NCBI GenBank assembly: GCA_964613725.1
Contig: CAZTJY010000003.1
Location: 1-63,243 of the forward strand
Direction of reading: 5' to 3'
From: Parapedobacter sp964613725
GTDB lineage: Bacteria; Bacteroidota; Bacteroidia; Sphingobacteriales; Sphingobacteriaceae
Length of the DNA stretch: 63,243 bases
Under the pieces are notes generated by a model. The model saw only the letters and a list, made by a program, of their open reading frames with translations, was not told the DNA's origin and did no database searches. Positions 1-8,876 of the stretch are shown here, piece after piece; position 1 is the first letter of the stretch, and each line of letters begins with the position of its first letter. The translations under genes and the position numbers were made by a program.

Positions 1-485
1 CCGGCGGGGCCCTGCGGTCCAGTCTCTCCCGTGTCGCCTTTGTCCCCCTTCGGCCCTTGTGGTCCGGTTTGCCCGGACGCACTAGACGCTGCATACAGCG
101 CAAATGGTACGCTCATCAGCTGGGTGGTGCCCAGATCGGCAAACATTCCGCCATCAACAGCTACTTCAATCTTTAAATACTGATTCGCGTCCTGCCAAGG
201 AATCTCGGCAAATGCCCCTTGTTTGGCCTGTCCCCTGCCGATTTGCAGCGTGAATAAACCCAGCTTATTGGTCGTGAGTTCGTGTTCTTCGCGGTACTGC
301 ACTTCACCCGCTGCCGACTCGCCGATGACGGATAACCGTACACGGATGTTCTTTTCTGCCAGTACGGTACCATCCGTATTGCGCGCAACCGCTTGGTAGT
401 TGATGCCATCGAGGCCTGATTGAGCCGATGCACCGAAACACAGGGTTAGTAGCCAAAGGGTGACGAGTAATCGTTTTGTTTTCAT
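1..485 (-). CDS. Collagen-like repeat protein, secreted, partial (3' end outside window)
   Basis: The reading frame runs off the left edge. Its start is ATG at 485, with an alternative in-frame ATG at 491. The protein opens with a signal peptide ending near GASAQ. Next comes a globular segment of about 115 residues with motifs seen in many Bacteroidota surface proteins, including GINYQAVARN and LMSVPFALYAAS. It then enters G-x-y triplets (GPQGPKGDKGDTGETGPQG), which mark a collagen-like triple helix. The C-terminus, where a T9SS sorting domain might sit, is not in the window. It lies 38 bp downstream of porV on the same strand and may be co-transcribed with it. I infer a secreted fibrous or adhesive surface protein. 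Confidence 0.8.
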   Translation of the reverse strand, partial: MKTKRLLVTLWLLTLCFGASAQSGLDGINYQAVARNTDGTVLAEKNIRVRLSVIGESAAGEVQYREEHELTTNKLGLFTLQIGRGQAKQGAFAEIPWQDANQYLKIEVAVDGGMFADLGTTQLMSVPFALYAASSASGQTGPQGPKGDKGDTGETGPQGPA

Positions 486-523
486 AATCATGATACAGTT
501 ATTTTATTTATGAGGTAATTCAA

Positions 524-1678
524 TTATTTATTGAGGTTAAAACTCAGGGTAGCTTTAAATTCGTTGCGCACGGTATACCGCCTAGCCATCGGCATGGTAT
601 AGCTCATGTCCAATTGGAAGTCACTGACGCGGATGCCAAAGCCAGTCGAAAGGTGTTGCCTGTTGCCTTTATCCGGCGCTTCATGGAAATAGCCTGCGCG
701 GAGAAAAAACTGGCGGTAATAGCTGAACTCGAAGCCCCCGGCGATTGTAAATTCAGAAAGCTCCTCGCCAAATCCCCCCGGCGCGTCAAACAGCGATGTA
801 AACAGGGCATCGGTCACACTTCTGTTCGGGTCTTTGCCTAGCGCTATTTCGGTCGTGGGCTGTCCATTTTCATCCAACCTATATATCGGCGAAGTAGGAA
901 CCATGAGTTTGTTGACGTCGAGCAGCAGGGTTAACCGGTTATTTGGGTCGTTGTACAGCGCATACCCCGTTCCTAAGCGCAAATTCATGGGTAGGAAGCT
1001 CTCCTTAGAATTGGAATAGGAAATTTTGGTGCCGACATTGCTCAAGTTGATTCCCCATGCGAAGCGCTTGCCGAATTGGCGCGACCGGAATAGTTCGCGT
1101 TCGGAGTAGACACTCACGTCCATTGCAAATGCACTGGCCGGAGCCATTTCCAGTCCATTGTAAAAACCGGCACCCAGTGCACTGTGGATGTACCGCGCTG
1201 TAAGGGACATGGCGAAATGTTCGCCCATCTTGCGGGCATAGCTCATGTCGAGCGCAAACTCCGCGGGGCTGTACCGCTGCAACAGGTTGCCCGCCTCGTC
1301 GCGGAAGGAAGCTTCGCCGAGATCCAGGTACTTGATTGACATGCCTATAGCCTCCCTGTCATTTAAACGATGGTAAGCGGTCACATAACTCAAGTGCTCA
1401 TCGTCTACCAATTGACGCATCCAAGGCGTATACGACAGGCTAATGCCCATGCGATCGGCGAAAGCGAGCTTCGCAGCGTTCGTGTACGTGGCGTTCGCAT
1501 CGGCCTCCAAACCTGTACCCGCTTCCCCCACACCGGCGTTCCGGGCATCGGGGCTGAGTAAAAGGAAAGATGCTCCTGTAGTTATCGCACGGCTGTTTTG
1601 TGCCGACACAGGCATTACTGCCAAAAGTAACCCAGCGAGCAAGCCTGGGAGTACGCCGGTGATCATGTTCGATTCCAT
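524..1678 (-). CDS. porV: Type IX secretion system outer-membrane protein PorV (LptO)
   Basis: This 384-residue protein has a signal peptide followed by PorV-family sequence: FLLLSPDARNAGVGEAG, an N-A-A-K-L-A-F segment and SLSYTPWMRQLV. Beta-strand-rich sequence continues to the C-terminus, as expected of an outer-membrane barrel of the FadL-like PorV/PorQ group. In known systems PorV is the shuttle that hands T9SS cargo to the attachment complex on the cell surface. Length fits the family. The start may be ATG 1678 or ATG 1666; the second gives a cleaner signal peptide. It sits 11 bp after a gene with a T9SS sorting domain, which supports the call. Confidence 0.88.
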   Translation of the reverse strand: MESNMITGVLPGLLAGLLLAVMPVSAQNSRAITTGASFLLLSPDARNAGVGEAGTGLEADANATYTNAAKLAFADRMGISLSYTPWMRQLVDDEHLSYVTAYHRLNDREAIGMSIKYLDLGEASFRDEAGNLLQRYSPAEFALDMSYARKMGEHFAMSLTARYIHSALGAGFYNGLEMAPASAFAMDVSVYSERELFRSRQFGKRFAWGINLSNVGTKISYSNSKESFLPMNLRLGTGYALYNDPNNRLTLLLDVNKLMVPTSPIYRLDENGQPTTEIALGKDPNRSVTDALFTSLFDAPGGFGEELSEFTIAGGFEFSYYRQFFLRAGYFHEAPDKGNRQHLSTGFGIRVSDFQLDMSYTMPMARRYTVRNEFKATLSFNLNK

Positions 1679-1689
1679 GTTGTTGAATG

Positions 1690-2232
1690 TTACTGGATGA
1701 TTAATTTTTCGGTGTATTTTCTCAGTGAGTCGACGGATAGAACCACATAGTACAGACCCGAAGCGTACCGTTCAAGGGGTACGCGGTATTCAATCATACC
1801 GGCGGCTACGTTGCGATCTTCACTATATACAATCTGGCCTGCATTGTTCACCAACATGAACCGTACGTTGCCTGGTGCCAATAGATTGAACCGGATGGTG
1901 GTATAGCTCGATGCCGGATTCGGGAAGACAATGAAGTCGGTTAAGTACGGCAGCTGTGGTGTGTGCATGCTGACCGTTACTTCCGGTTGCTGGAATCCTT
2001 GGGTGAGCAATAACGGAGACTTCAAGAGCGTCGCGACTACCGCTTCACCGATGGTATATTGAAAAATGGTTTGGCCAACCTGCATGCTAATGCCGGTGCT
2101 GCCTACCACTTGCCTTTCTAAAATGAGTTCTTGAGCACTGAGGGGTGCGGAAGAGACCCGAAGTAGGACTACCCATAGAAGTCCAATGAGGTAGCGGTAG
2201 TTGCGGTTGGGAAATGCCAAAATTGTCGTCAT
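1690..2232 (-). CDS. T9SS type A sorting-domain protein, small
   Basis: The protein has 180 residues and an N-terminal signal peptide ending near PLSAQ. The middle, about residues 35-95, contains GQTIFQYTIGEAVVATL and LLTQGFQQPE, a pattern common in short Bacteroidota secreted proteins. The last 80 residues match a type A C-terminal sorting domain: FIVFPNPASSYTTIRF, then a conserved N-N-A-G-Q segment, ending YTEKLIIQ. Such domains direct export through T9SS and are removed at the surface. There is no recognisable catalytic domain, so its role is unknown. It is the first gene of a minus-strand group with porV and the collagen-like gene. Confidence 0.85.
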   Translation of the reverse strand: MTTILAFPNRNYRYLIGLLWVVLLRVSSAPLSAQELILERQVVGSTGISMQVGQTIFQYTIGEAVVATLLKSPLLLTQGFQQPEVTVSMHTPQLPYLTDFIVFPNPASSYTTIRFNLLAPGNVRFMLVNNAGQIVYSEDRNVAAGMIEYRVPLERYASGLYYVVLSVDSLRKYTEKLIIQ

Positions 2233-2721
2233 AATGAAAATTTTCCTGTTCGAGGGTCAAAATTATGAGGGAGTGCCATGCCATTCTTATACTACTTGAC
2301 GGATGGGGTTCGCGAGTTTACAGCGGGCGGGTTTCAATTGATAACGACGGCAGTACGGGTGTTCGCAACACGCCTGTTACAAAAGTCGAAATCAGTCTAC
2401 CGATTGAAAGGGGTTAAAAACACAGTTTTACATGTTGTTGGAGAAATTGGTCCGACCAAATAATATACGAGAACGATACTATGGCTATATTTGACATAAG
2501 GCGGGCGGTAGGGTGAGCAAGAACTTACCTGCCTAATAGGAACCAGTTTATTATGCTAAAAAGAGGACTTTTATGAGGGAACTTTTCATTTCATTAAATC
2601 GGATTATCATTGACGATGCCGACCGGTTTCCTACTTAGCACAATACACAGGCTGGCGCAGCCAAAGAATTTACTGCTAGGTTTTAATCTATTTTTATTTA
2701 CAGTTAACCAAAAATGAACCA
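2233..2721. other. Intergenic region between divergent T9SS and SusC genes
   Basis: This 489-bp stretch separates divergent genes and should hold both promoters. On the plus strand there is a perfect TATATTTG box at 2486-2493, a match to the Bacteroidota -7 consensus TAnnTTTG, but it is 228 bp from the SusC start and no clear -33 box was seen. The short reading frames inside show no familiar sequence and I do not call them genes. Confidence 0.5.
2486..2493 (+). promoter_or_regulatory. Possible promoter -7 box for the first SusC/SusD pair
   Basis: TATATTTG matches TAnnTTTG exactly. The long leader this would give (about 220 nt) is not unusual for SusC transcripts, but the match could be chance in AT-rich sequence. 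Confidence 0.3.
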
Positions 2722-5700
2722 ATGAACAAACTATTTCCAAAATTGTCATTATTGATATTGGCGCTCTTGTGCGTACAATATGTTCAATCCAAGTCAGTCG
2801 CATTACACCATGGTCTGATCCAAAGCCTCGTAACAGGGACGGTGACGAGCGACGCGGGTTTCCCGCTAGCGGATGTCACCGTAGTCGTGAAAGGCACTGG
2901 GGCGGGAACCAAAACCGATTCACAGGGTCGCTACAGTCTTTCTTTGCCCGACGGTGCAGCCACCCTGGTATTTTCTTCCACTGGGTACAGTTCACAGGAA
3001 ATCGCGGTCGGTCAGCGTGCAGCAATCGATGTCATACTAGCCGCCGACATTCAGGATCTGGATGAAGTGGTCGTCATCGGCTACGGCACTGCGAGGCGGA
3101 AAGACTTGACAGGAGCGGTTTCTTCCGTTCAAGCCGAGAAACTCGAATCCCAGGCCCCTCGATCTGTACAAGATTTGTTGAGGGCAAATGCCGCCGGCAT
3201 GATCATTGGCCAAGGCAATACCGCTAAGGGCGATGCATCATTACTTATTCGGGGGAAAGGCACTTTAAAGGCAGGTAGTAGCCCATTGCATGTTGTTGAC
3301 GGCGTTATATTCGACGGCGCATTGTCAGACATAAACCCCAATGATATTCAGTCGATTGATATTTTGAAAGATGCTAGTGCGTCTGCAGTTTACGGTGCAA
3401 AAGCCGCCAACGGCGTGGTATTGATAACAACAAAAAAAGGGCAACTTGGGAAGCCTCGGATTTCGTTTAACGGCAATATAGGTTTTGTCGAGAACGCAAA
3501 TATGCCACGCGTCATGACGGGTGAGGAATTTCTCGCTTATCGCTACGATTATGAAATGGGCCGGCGGACAGACGAATACCATCAAGATTACCCGGAAATG
3601 TTTGTCGACCCCCGTAAATTAAGCCGAGTCGATCAATTGACTTGGTATAATTACGACCAAAATGATCCAGTTTCTTCGGTCACGGAAGAGCAGCTTATAC
3701 GTAGCTGGTTATCCCGGCTTGAACTGAAGACACCTGAAATCGATAATTACATGATCAATCGGATTACCGATTGGCAAGATCTCGTTTTCCAACAGGGGGT
3801 TCAGCAGGATTATTCAGTTAGTATCTCCAACAAAACAGACAATGTCAATTACTATTGGTCAATAAACCATGTGGATCGCGAAGGGATCATCGTAGGGAAT
3901 CGATTCAAAAACTTACGGTCCCGGTTAAACTTGGAGTCGACCATTACGTCTTTCCTTCGGGTTGGTGCTAACGCAAACTTTGCCACGCGCAACGAAGGCT
4001 TTTTACAGGCGAATTGGGGACAATCGGCAGTTATCTCTCCCTATGGATCAAATAACATTGGCGATCCAGAAAGCCCTTATCGAAGGTTGCCAACAGGTGA
4101 TGTTACCCCCCAAAACCCATTTTTTGACAATCTATACCGGGATCGGGTTGACCGATTCAATACACTGAATGCCTCGCTGTACGGTATCGTCAACCTACCC
4201 TTCGGCATCGAATTCCAAACCAACTTTACCCCGTCGTATGTGTGGCGCGAGTATTACAATCACGAATCTTCACAGAACCCGGAATGGGCCAACCGAGGCG
4301 GGGCCTCCGAACGTACCTTCGAGAAAACGTATAATTGGCAAATCGACAACGTGTTGAGGTGGAGTAAACGGTTCGACGCGCACAACTTCGAGGTAACCCT
4401 ACTCCAGAACGCGGAGAAGGGTCAGTATTGGCGTACCAAGGCCACATCGTCAAATTACAGCCCTAGCGACATCTTGGGATGGCATCGACTACAAGCAGGC
4501 GCTGTCCCTCTTAACGAGAGCAATGATACCTATCGCACGGGCGACGCCTTGATGGCTCGTTTGTTTTATTCGTTGCACGATCGCTACATGCTCACTGCAT
4601 CGGTACGACGGGACGGCTATTCTGCATTTGGCGCCCAAAATCCGCGGGCAACATTCCCCGCTTTAGCTTTCGCCTGGGACCTCTCTGACGAAAAGTTCAT
4701 GGAAAGCACCTCTAACTGGCTTGATTATGGTAAACTCAGGTTATCTTGGGGCCGCAACGGAAACCGCGACATCGGCCAATATGAAGCGCTATCAGATATG
4801 ACCTCGGGCCTACATCCATATATAGATCAAAACGGCAACATCTATCTCTACTCGCAGCTCTATGTCAATCGCATGGCTAATTTGGGGCTTCGGTGGGAAA
4901 ATAAATCCTCCTATAATATAGGGGTAGATTTCTCGTTGTTCAATAACAAGTTAGGGGGAGCAATAGATCTTTATACCTCCACCACCATGGACCTGTTAGT
5001 AGACCGGGCACTTCCTGAAATCATCGGTTTCAATAGTGTGGCAGCCAACCTTGGCGAATTGGAAAACAGGGGCTTTGAAGTAGCGTTGAACAGTCGAATT
5101 ATCGAGCGAGAAAAGTTCAACTGGAACGCTTCGGCAATCTTTATGCTTAATCGCCGGGAAATCAAACACCTCTACGGTGATATGGTAGATGTCTTAGACG
5201 ACAATGGCAATGTCATCGGGCAACGCGAAGCCGACGATATTAAAAACCGGTGGTTCATTGGCCAGGATCCCGATAGAATATGGTCCTATGAACGGATTGG
5301 CGTGTGGCAGATAGGAGAGGAAGAAGAGGCCGAGCCGTATGGGTTGCAGCCGGGCGACTTCAAGTACAAAGATCAAAACGGCGACGGCGTGATGACCGAC
5401 GAAGATCGCATTTTCCAGCAATGGACAACCCCCAGATTCAGGTGGTCGCTGCGGAATGATTTCCGTTACGGTAATTTCGACTTTTCCTTTTTCATCTATT
5501 CCAACTGGGGGCATTACGACACCTACAATAGGGCGGCAAACAATGCGAATTTTGCCGACCGTGCCACGGACTATGAGCAACCCAGATGGACGCCGGATAA
5601 CCCGACTAATGACTACGGCCGTATCGGTTCCAAGAATATCGGCTCCAACTACGTTTCGCGGTCTTTTATCCGATTGGATAATGTGACACTGTCCTATGCG

Positions 5701-5883
5701 GTACCCAATAGATACCTGCAGCGGTTCAACATCCAGAACCTGCGGATATCGGCTACCGTACGGAACGTGGCAGTTTGGGCACCTGATTGGACGTTCGGCG
5801 ATCCGGAATCTTACGATAATGCCGACCTTGGGGGTATGCCTACGCCGCGGACATACAACATGAGTATCAATTTTTCGCTCTAA
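2722..5883 (+). CDS. SusC/RagA family TonB-dependent outer-membrane transporter
   Basis: The protein has 1053 residues. After a signal peptide there is a CarboxypepD_reg-like domain (about residues 36-110, GTVTSDAGFPLADVTVVVKG). The TonB-box and plug region follows, with DEVVVIGYGTARRKDLTGAV near residue 115 and KDASASAVYGAKAANGV. The rest is a long beta-barrel ending NMSINFSL, a typical outer-membrane C-terminus. It pairs with the SusD-like gene 17 bp downstream; together such pairs take up oligosaccharides or other large nutrients in a TonB-dependent way. No hydrolase or sulfatase adjoins this pair, so its substrate cannot be guessed from context. Confidence 0.95.
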   Translation: MNKLFPKLSLLILALLCVQYVQSKSVALHHGLIQSLVTGTVTSDAGFPLADVTVVVKGTGAGTKTDSQGRYSLSLPDGAATLVFSSTGYSSQEIAVGQRAAIDVILAADIQDLDEVVVIGYGTARRKDLTGAVSSVQAEKLESQAPRSVQDLLRANAAGMIIGQGNTAKGDASLLIRGKGTLKAGSSPLHVVDGVIFDGALSDINPNDIQSIDILKDASASAVYGAKAANGVVLITTKKGQLGKPRISFNGNIGFVENANMPRVMTGEEFLAYRYDYEMGRRTDEYHQDYPEMFVDPRKLSRVDQLTWYNYDQNDPVSSVTEEQLIRSWLSRLELKTPEIDNYMINRITDWQDLVFQQGVQQDYSVSISNKTDNVNYYWSINHVDREGIIVGNRFKNLRSRLNLESTITSFLRVGANANFATRNEGFLQANWGQSAVISPYGSNNIGDPESPYRRLPTGDVTPQNPFFDNLYRDRVDRFNTLNASLYGIVNLPFGIEFQTNFTPSYVWREYYNHESSQNPEWANRGGASERTFEKTYNWQIDNVLRWSKRFDAHNFEVTLLQNAEKGQYWRTKATSSNYSPSDILGWHRLQAGAVPLNESNDTYRTGDALMARLFYSLHDRYMLTASVRRDGYSAFGAQNPRATFPALAFAWDLSDEKFMESTSNWLDYGKLRLSWGRNGNRDIGQYEALSDMTSGLHPYIDQNGNIYLYSQLYVNRMANLGLRWENKSSYNIGVDFSLFNNKLGGAIDLYTSTTMDLLVDRALPEIIGFNSVAANLGELENRGFEVALNSRIIEREKFNWNASAIFMLNRREIKHLYGDMVDVLDDNGNVIGQREADDIKNRWFIGQDPDRIWSYERIGVWQIGEEEEAEPYGLQPGDFKYKDQNGDGVMTDEDRIFQQWTTPRFRWSLRNDFRYGNFDFSFFIYSNWGHYDTYNRAANNANFADRATDYEQPRWTPDNPTNDYGRIGSKNIGSNYVSRSFIRLDNVTLSYAVPNRYLQRFNIQNLRISATVRNVAVWAPDWTFGDPESYDNADLGGMPTPRTYNMSINFSL

Positions 5884-5900
5884 CATCAAAACACAAGAAG

Positions 5901-7811
5901 ATGAACAATAAGAAGATATATACAAAGGCCGTCTTGACACTCGCGACCCTGGCCTTTACTACCGTAAGCTGTAACGAAGAATGGCTCCAGCCTAAGCCAT
6001 TGTCATTCTACGAACCGGGTGTTGCACTTTCCAATGCCGAAGGCATGTATTCTGCCCTCACCACTTTAGAGCGCAATATGCGTCATGAGTATTTCGGTGA
6101 CGGTGCCCCGATTTTGACGGAGATCATTCAATCGGAAGTGGCTGTTGAGGGAACGACGGATAAGGCTGGACCACAAATGGATATGGATGTTTCGCTCTTA
6201 CCTGATGCGCAATTGAACCATGAGAATAATACACGGGTTGGATGGTATTGGTATGAGGGCTACAAGGGCGTCAAGTACGCAAACACGGTGATTTCACGGA
6301 TCGATAACGCCGAATTTGGCAGCGAGGAAGAGCGTAACGCCGTGTTGGGGTCCGCCTACTTCCACCGGGCATACCGCTATTACAAACTTACTCATCAATT
6401 CGGTGATGTGCCTTACCTGGACTGGGAAATCGAAGCGCCCAAGTATGATTTTTACTCATACGACCGATGGGGTATCCTCGGGCGGATGCGCAAGGATTTG
6501 GAGTTTGCATACCAATGGGTGCCTGAAGTCGTAGATCGCGGGCGTACATCGAAGGCGGCCTGTGGAGTGCTACTCATGAAGGTTTGCATGGTATTAGGCG
6601 ATTTTGACCGCGCCATACAAGTAGGGCAGGAAATCGTAGCCAAGCATCCATTGATGAGGAACCGTTTTACCCCCAACCAGGGTAAACCGAATACTAACTT
6701 GATGTTTGACCTACATAGCGTCGAAGCCAAGCTAGATATGTCCAATACAGAGGGCTTGATGTATGTGGTAGCTTATCCGGAAGAGGAAGGGTCAGACCGC
6801 ATCCAAACCATGCGTAATGCCGTCCCCTTCTGGAATAGTGGAAACATCAAAACACCCGACGGACAGGGCGGCACGAGTATTGCACCAGCAGCAGGCGAGA
6901 CCGACCCCGAAATGGATCTCAACAAAACCTATGGACGCGGTATCGGTCGTTTGCGCTCCACGTCGTATTTCACCAGCTATATTTGGCGGGCCGATAAGGA
7001 GGCTAATGATATGCGGGGTATTTACAATCGCGATAGTTGGAAACGCATGGAAGATTTGCGGTATAATGCACCGGGTCTGAAAACCAGCGGGAACCCTTGG
7101 TACGGTAAACACTTCGAAAAGCCGGCGGGTATGAGTGTGGAAGATACCATCAGAACATGGTATCCGTGGCCACACTTTAAAGTATTCGTACCTGATCCGT
7201 TGCAAACTACATGGGCCGGTGGTGAAACACCATGGTACATTTATCGGTCGGCCGAGGTTTACCTGCTGATTGCCGAGTGTTATTATTGGAAAGACCAACC
7301 GGGGTTGGCAGCGGAAGCATTGAATGAAGTGCGGACGCGTGCAGGGGCAGCGCCGCTCAATGCGGGTGATATTAATATCGGGGAAATACTCGATGAGCGT
7401 GCTCGCGAATTATATTATGAAGAGAACCGCCACGTCGAGTTGGTGCGAATTTCATATATCTATGCTAGAACGGGCAAACCTTGCGAAATATTTGGGGGTC
7501 GTACCTATAGCCTCCAGAACCTGAATGGGCCGGGCGGAACAGGTTCCAATATCAAACAAGAAGGCATTAATTTCTGGTACGACCGCGTGGTAGCAAGGAG
7601 CAACTTTTATAATAAAGGGGTTAAGCACAAGTGGGCCGAATATAAAATCAGCGTACACCATATCTTGTGGCCCGTGCCGGCCAACGCGATTAATACTAAC
7701 ATTAAAGGTATTATCAATCAAAATATAGGCTATCCAGGTGCGGAGCGAAACGTGGAACCCCTTCCGGTACCCGAAGAAGGCACCGTTTTAGGTCCGCAGG
7801 CGGGAAGCTAA
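5901..7811 (+). CDS. SusD/RagB family nutrient-binding lipoprotein
   Basis: This is a 636-residue lipoprotein. Its signal peptide ends in a lipobox with Cys followed by N-E-E (TTVSCNEEW). SusD-family features include the tetratricopeptide-like helices in the N-terminal half and, near the C-terminus, YRSAEVYLLIAECYY and ALNEVRTRAGAAP, followed by RARELYYEENRHVELVR. It forms the surface lid over the SusC barrel encoded just upstream. It is somewhat longer than most SusD proteins (500-600 residues). Confidence 0.94.
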   Translation: MNNKKIYTKAVLTLATLAFTTVSCNEEWLQPKPLSFYEPGVALSNAEGMYSALTTLERNMRHEYFGDGAPILTEIIQSEVAVEGTTDKAGPQMDMDVSLLPDAQLNHENNTRVGWYWYEGYKGVKYANTVISRIDNAEFGSEEERNAVLGSAYFHRAYRYYKLTHQFGDVPYLDWEIEAPKYDFYSYDRWGILGRMRKDLEFAYQWVPEVVDRGRTSKAACGVLLMKVCMVLGDFDRAIQVGQEIVAKHPLMRNRFTPNQGKPNTNLMFDLHSVEAKLDMSNTEGLMYVVAYPEEEGSDRIQTMRNAVPFWNSGNIKTPDGQGGTSIAPAAGETDPEMDLNKTYGRGIGRLRSTSYFTSYIWRADKEANDMRGIYNRDSWKRMEDLRYNAPGLKTSGNPWYGKHFEKPAGMSVEDTIRTWYPWPHFKVFVPDPLQTTWAGGETPWYIYRSAEVYLLIAECYYWKDQPGLAAEALNEVRTRAGAAPLNAGDINIGEILDERARELYYEENRHVELVRISYIYARTGKPCEIFGGRTYSLQNLNGPGGTGSNIKQEGINFWYDRVVARSNFYNKGVKHKWAEYKISVHHILWPVPANAINTNIKGIINQNIGYPGAERNVEPLPVPEEGTVLGPQAGS

Positions 7812-7830
7812 AGCATCATCGCAACAGGCT

Positions 7831-7865
7831 TACGGGCGGCAACCGATTAATCGGGACCGCCCGTA
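7831..7865 (+). terminator. Hairpin after SusD gene, probable terminator
   Basis: TACGGGCGG (7831-7839) and CCGCCCGTA (7857-7865) form a perfect 9-bp stem, with a second palindrome CCGATTAATCGG inside it. No T-run follows, so it may be a processing or 3'-end stabilising structure and not a classic intrinsic terminator. It stands 19 bp after the SusD stop. Confidence 0.5.
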
Positions 7866-8039
7866 TCGATTCGAAATCATCGTGATTTATTCCATCACAA
7901 AAAGAATAAATCTGATAGCTTCATCAACGTTGAAAGAATAATAAATAGGTGAAAAAATAATTGTATAATAAAAAACAAATGCAGATATTTGCAAACCCTT
8001 TGCGAAAAGGGGTTTAATAATATATAACAGCATACCATC

Positions 8040-8273
8040 ATGTCAAGAGTTTGTGATTTAACAGGAAAAGGGGCGATGAATGGGTACAATGTTTCCAATT
8101 CGAATGCGAAGACGAAGCGTAAGTTTTACCCCAACCTGCAGACCAAACGGTTCTTCATTCCTGAAGAAAACCGTTGGATTACCCTGAAAGTATCCACCTC
8201 GGCGATAAAGACCATCAACAAAAACGGCATCACTGCCGTGATTAACAAGTTTATCAAGAAGGGGTACGTCTAA
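8040..8273 (+). CDS. rpmB: 50S ribosomal protein L28
   Basis: The 77-residue protein begins MSRVCDLTGKGAMNGYNVSN and continues with K-T-K-R-K-F-Y-P-N-L, the usual L28 pattern, ending in a basic tail. L28 is a component of the large ribosomal subunit. It is followed 44 bp later by rpmG, an order conserved in Bacteroidota. The preceding 170 bp is AT-rich and should hold the promoter, although I found no perfect TAnnTTTG box there. Confidence 0.97.
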   Translation: MSRVCDLTGKGAMNGYNVSNSNAKTKRKFYPNLQTKRFFIPEENRWITLKVSTSAIKTINKNGITAVINKFIKKGYV

Positions 8274-8317
8274 AGAACTGTCCGCACCGGTAGGGCGGAT
8301 GATAATACAACGAAGCA

Positions 8318-8500
8318 ATGGCAAAAAAAGGAAATAGGGTACAGGTTATTCTGGAATGTACCGAACACAAAGAAAGCGGTCAACCGGGGATGTCGCGTTA
8401 CATCACCACCAAGAACAAGAAAAACACCACCGAACGGCTTGAGTTGAAAAAATTCAATCCGGTGTTGCGCCGCGTTACCGTTCACAAAGAGATTAAATAA
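8318..8500 (+). CDS. rpmG: 50S ribosomal protein L33
   Basis: A 60-residue basic protein with MAKKGNRVQVILECTEHK and SRYITTKNKKNTTERLELKK, characteristic of L33. The single Cys (in LECTEH) means the zinc-binding four-cysteine set of C+ type L33 is absent, so this is a C- form. It lies between rpmB and the DUF4295 gene in a probable operon. Confidence 0.97.
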   Translation: MAKKGNRVQVILECTEHKESGQPGMSRYITTKNKKNTTERLELKKFNPVLRRVTVHKEIK

Positions 8501-8547
8501 ATCAGCAGTTGCTTTCAAGCAGCAATTTGCATAACGAATAAAAAGAG

Positions 8548-8733
8548 ATGGCAAAGAAAGCAGTAGCATCACTCAAAACGGGCAAAGGCAAAGACTACAC
8601 GAAAGTTATCACTGCCGTTAGGTCCCCGAAAACAGGTGCATATACCTTCAAGGAACTGATCGCGCACAACGACCACATCAAAGACGCCGTAGAGGCAGCT
8701 AAAGAAGCCGTTGAAGAAGCCGCTGCAGAGTAA
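8548..8733 (+). CDS. DUF4295 domain protein, small ribosome-linked protein
   Basis: This 61-residue protein starts MAKKAVASLKTGKGKDYTK and ends in an acidic, alanine/glutamate-rich helix. It matches the short DUF4295 family, which is found in Bacteroidota directly after rpmB and rpmG. Its function is not established; the location and basic N-terminus suggest a link to the ribosome. A terminator follows 24 bp after the stop. Confidence 0.9.
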   Translation: MAKKAVASLKTGKGKDYTKVITAVRSPKTGAYTFKELIAHNDHIKDAVEAAKEAVEEAAAE

Positions 8734-8757
8734 CCGCTGTAGCCAGTCAATATTGCG

Positions 8758-8794
8758 AAAAGCCGTTTCGGGAACCTACCGGAAGGGCTTTTTT
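8758..8794 (+). terminator. Intrinsic terminator after the rpmB-rpmG-DUF4295 run
   Basis: AAAAGCC (8758-8764) pairs with GGCTTTT (8786-8792), with further pairing inside the stem, and a T-run follows directly. It separates the ribosomal group from ftsY, which has its own promoter box. Confidence 0.75.
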
Positions 8795-8796
8795 GT

Positions 8797-8804
8797 TATG
8801 TTTG
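8797..8804 (+). promoter_or_regulatory. Promoter -7 box for ftsY
   Basis: TATGTTTG matches the Bacteroidota -7 consensus TAnnTTTG exactly. It lies just after the terminator and 72 bp before ftsY. No clear -33 box was seen. Confidence 0.5.
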
Positions 8805-8876
8805 CAATCGGACAAGCAGCGGTATCGATTCGTCAAGCAGATACCGTATTTTATACAAGCTCAGTGATAACTAGCG

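Noticed and set aside
2278..2463. Small 61-residue frame in the divergent promoter region
   Set aside because: No recognisable motif or ribosome-binding signal, and it lies in a region that should hold promoters.
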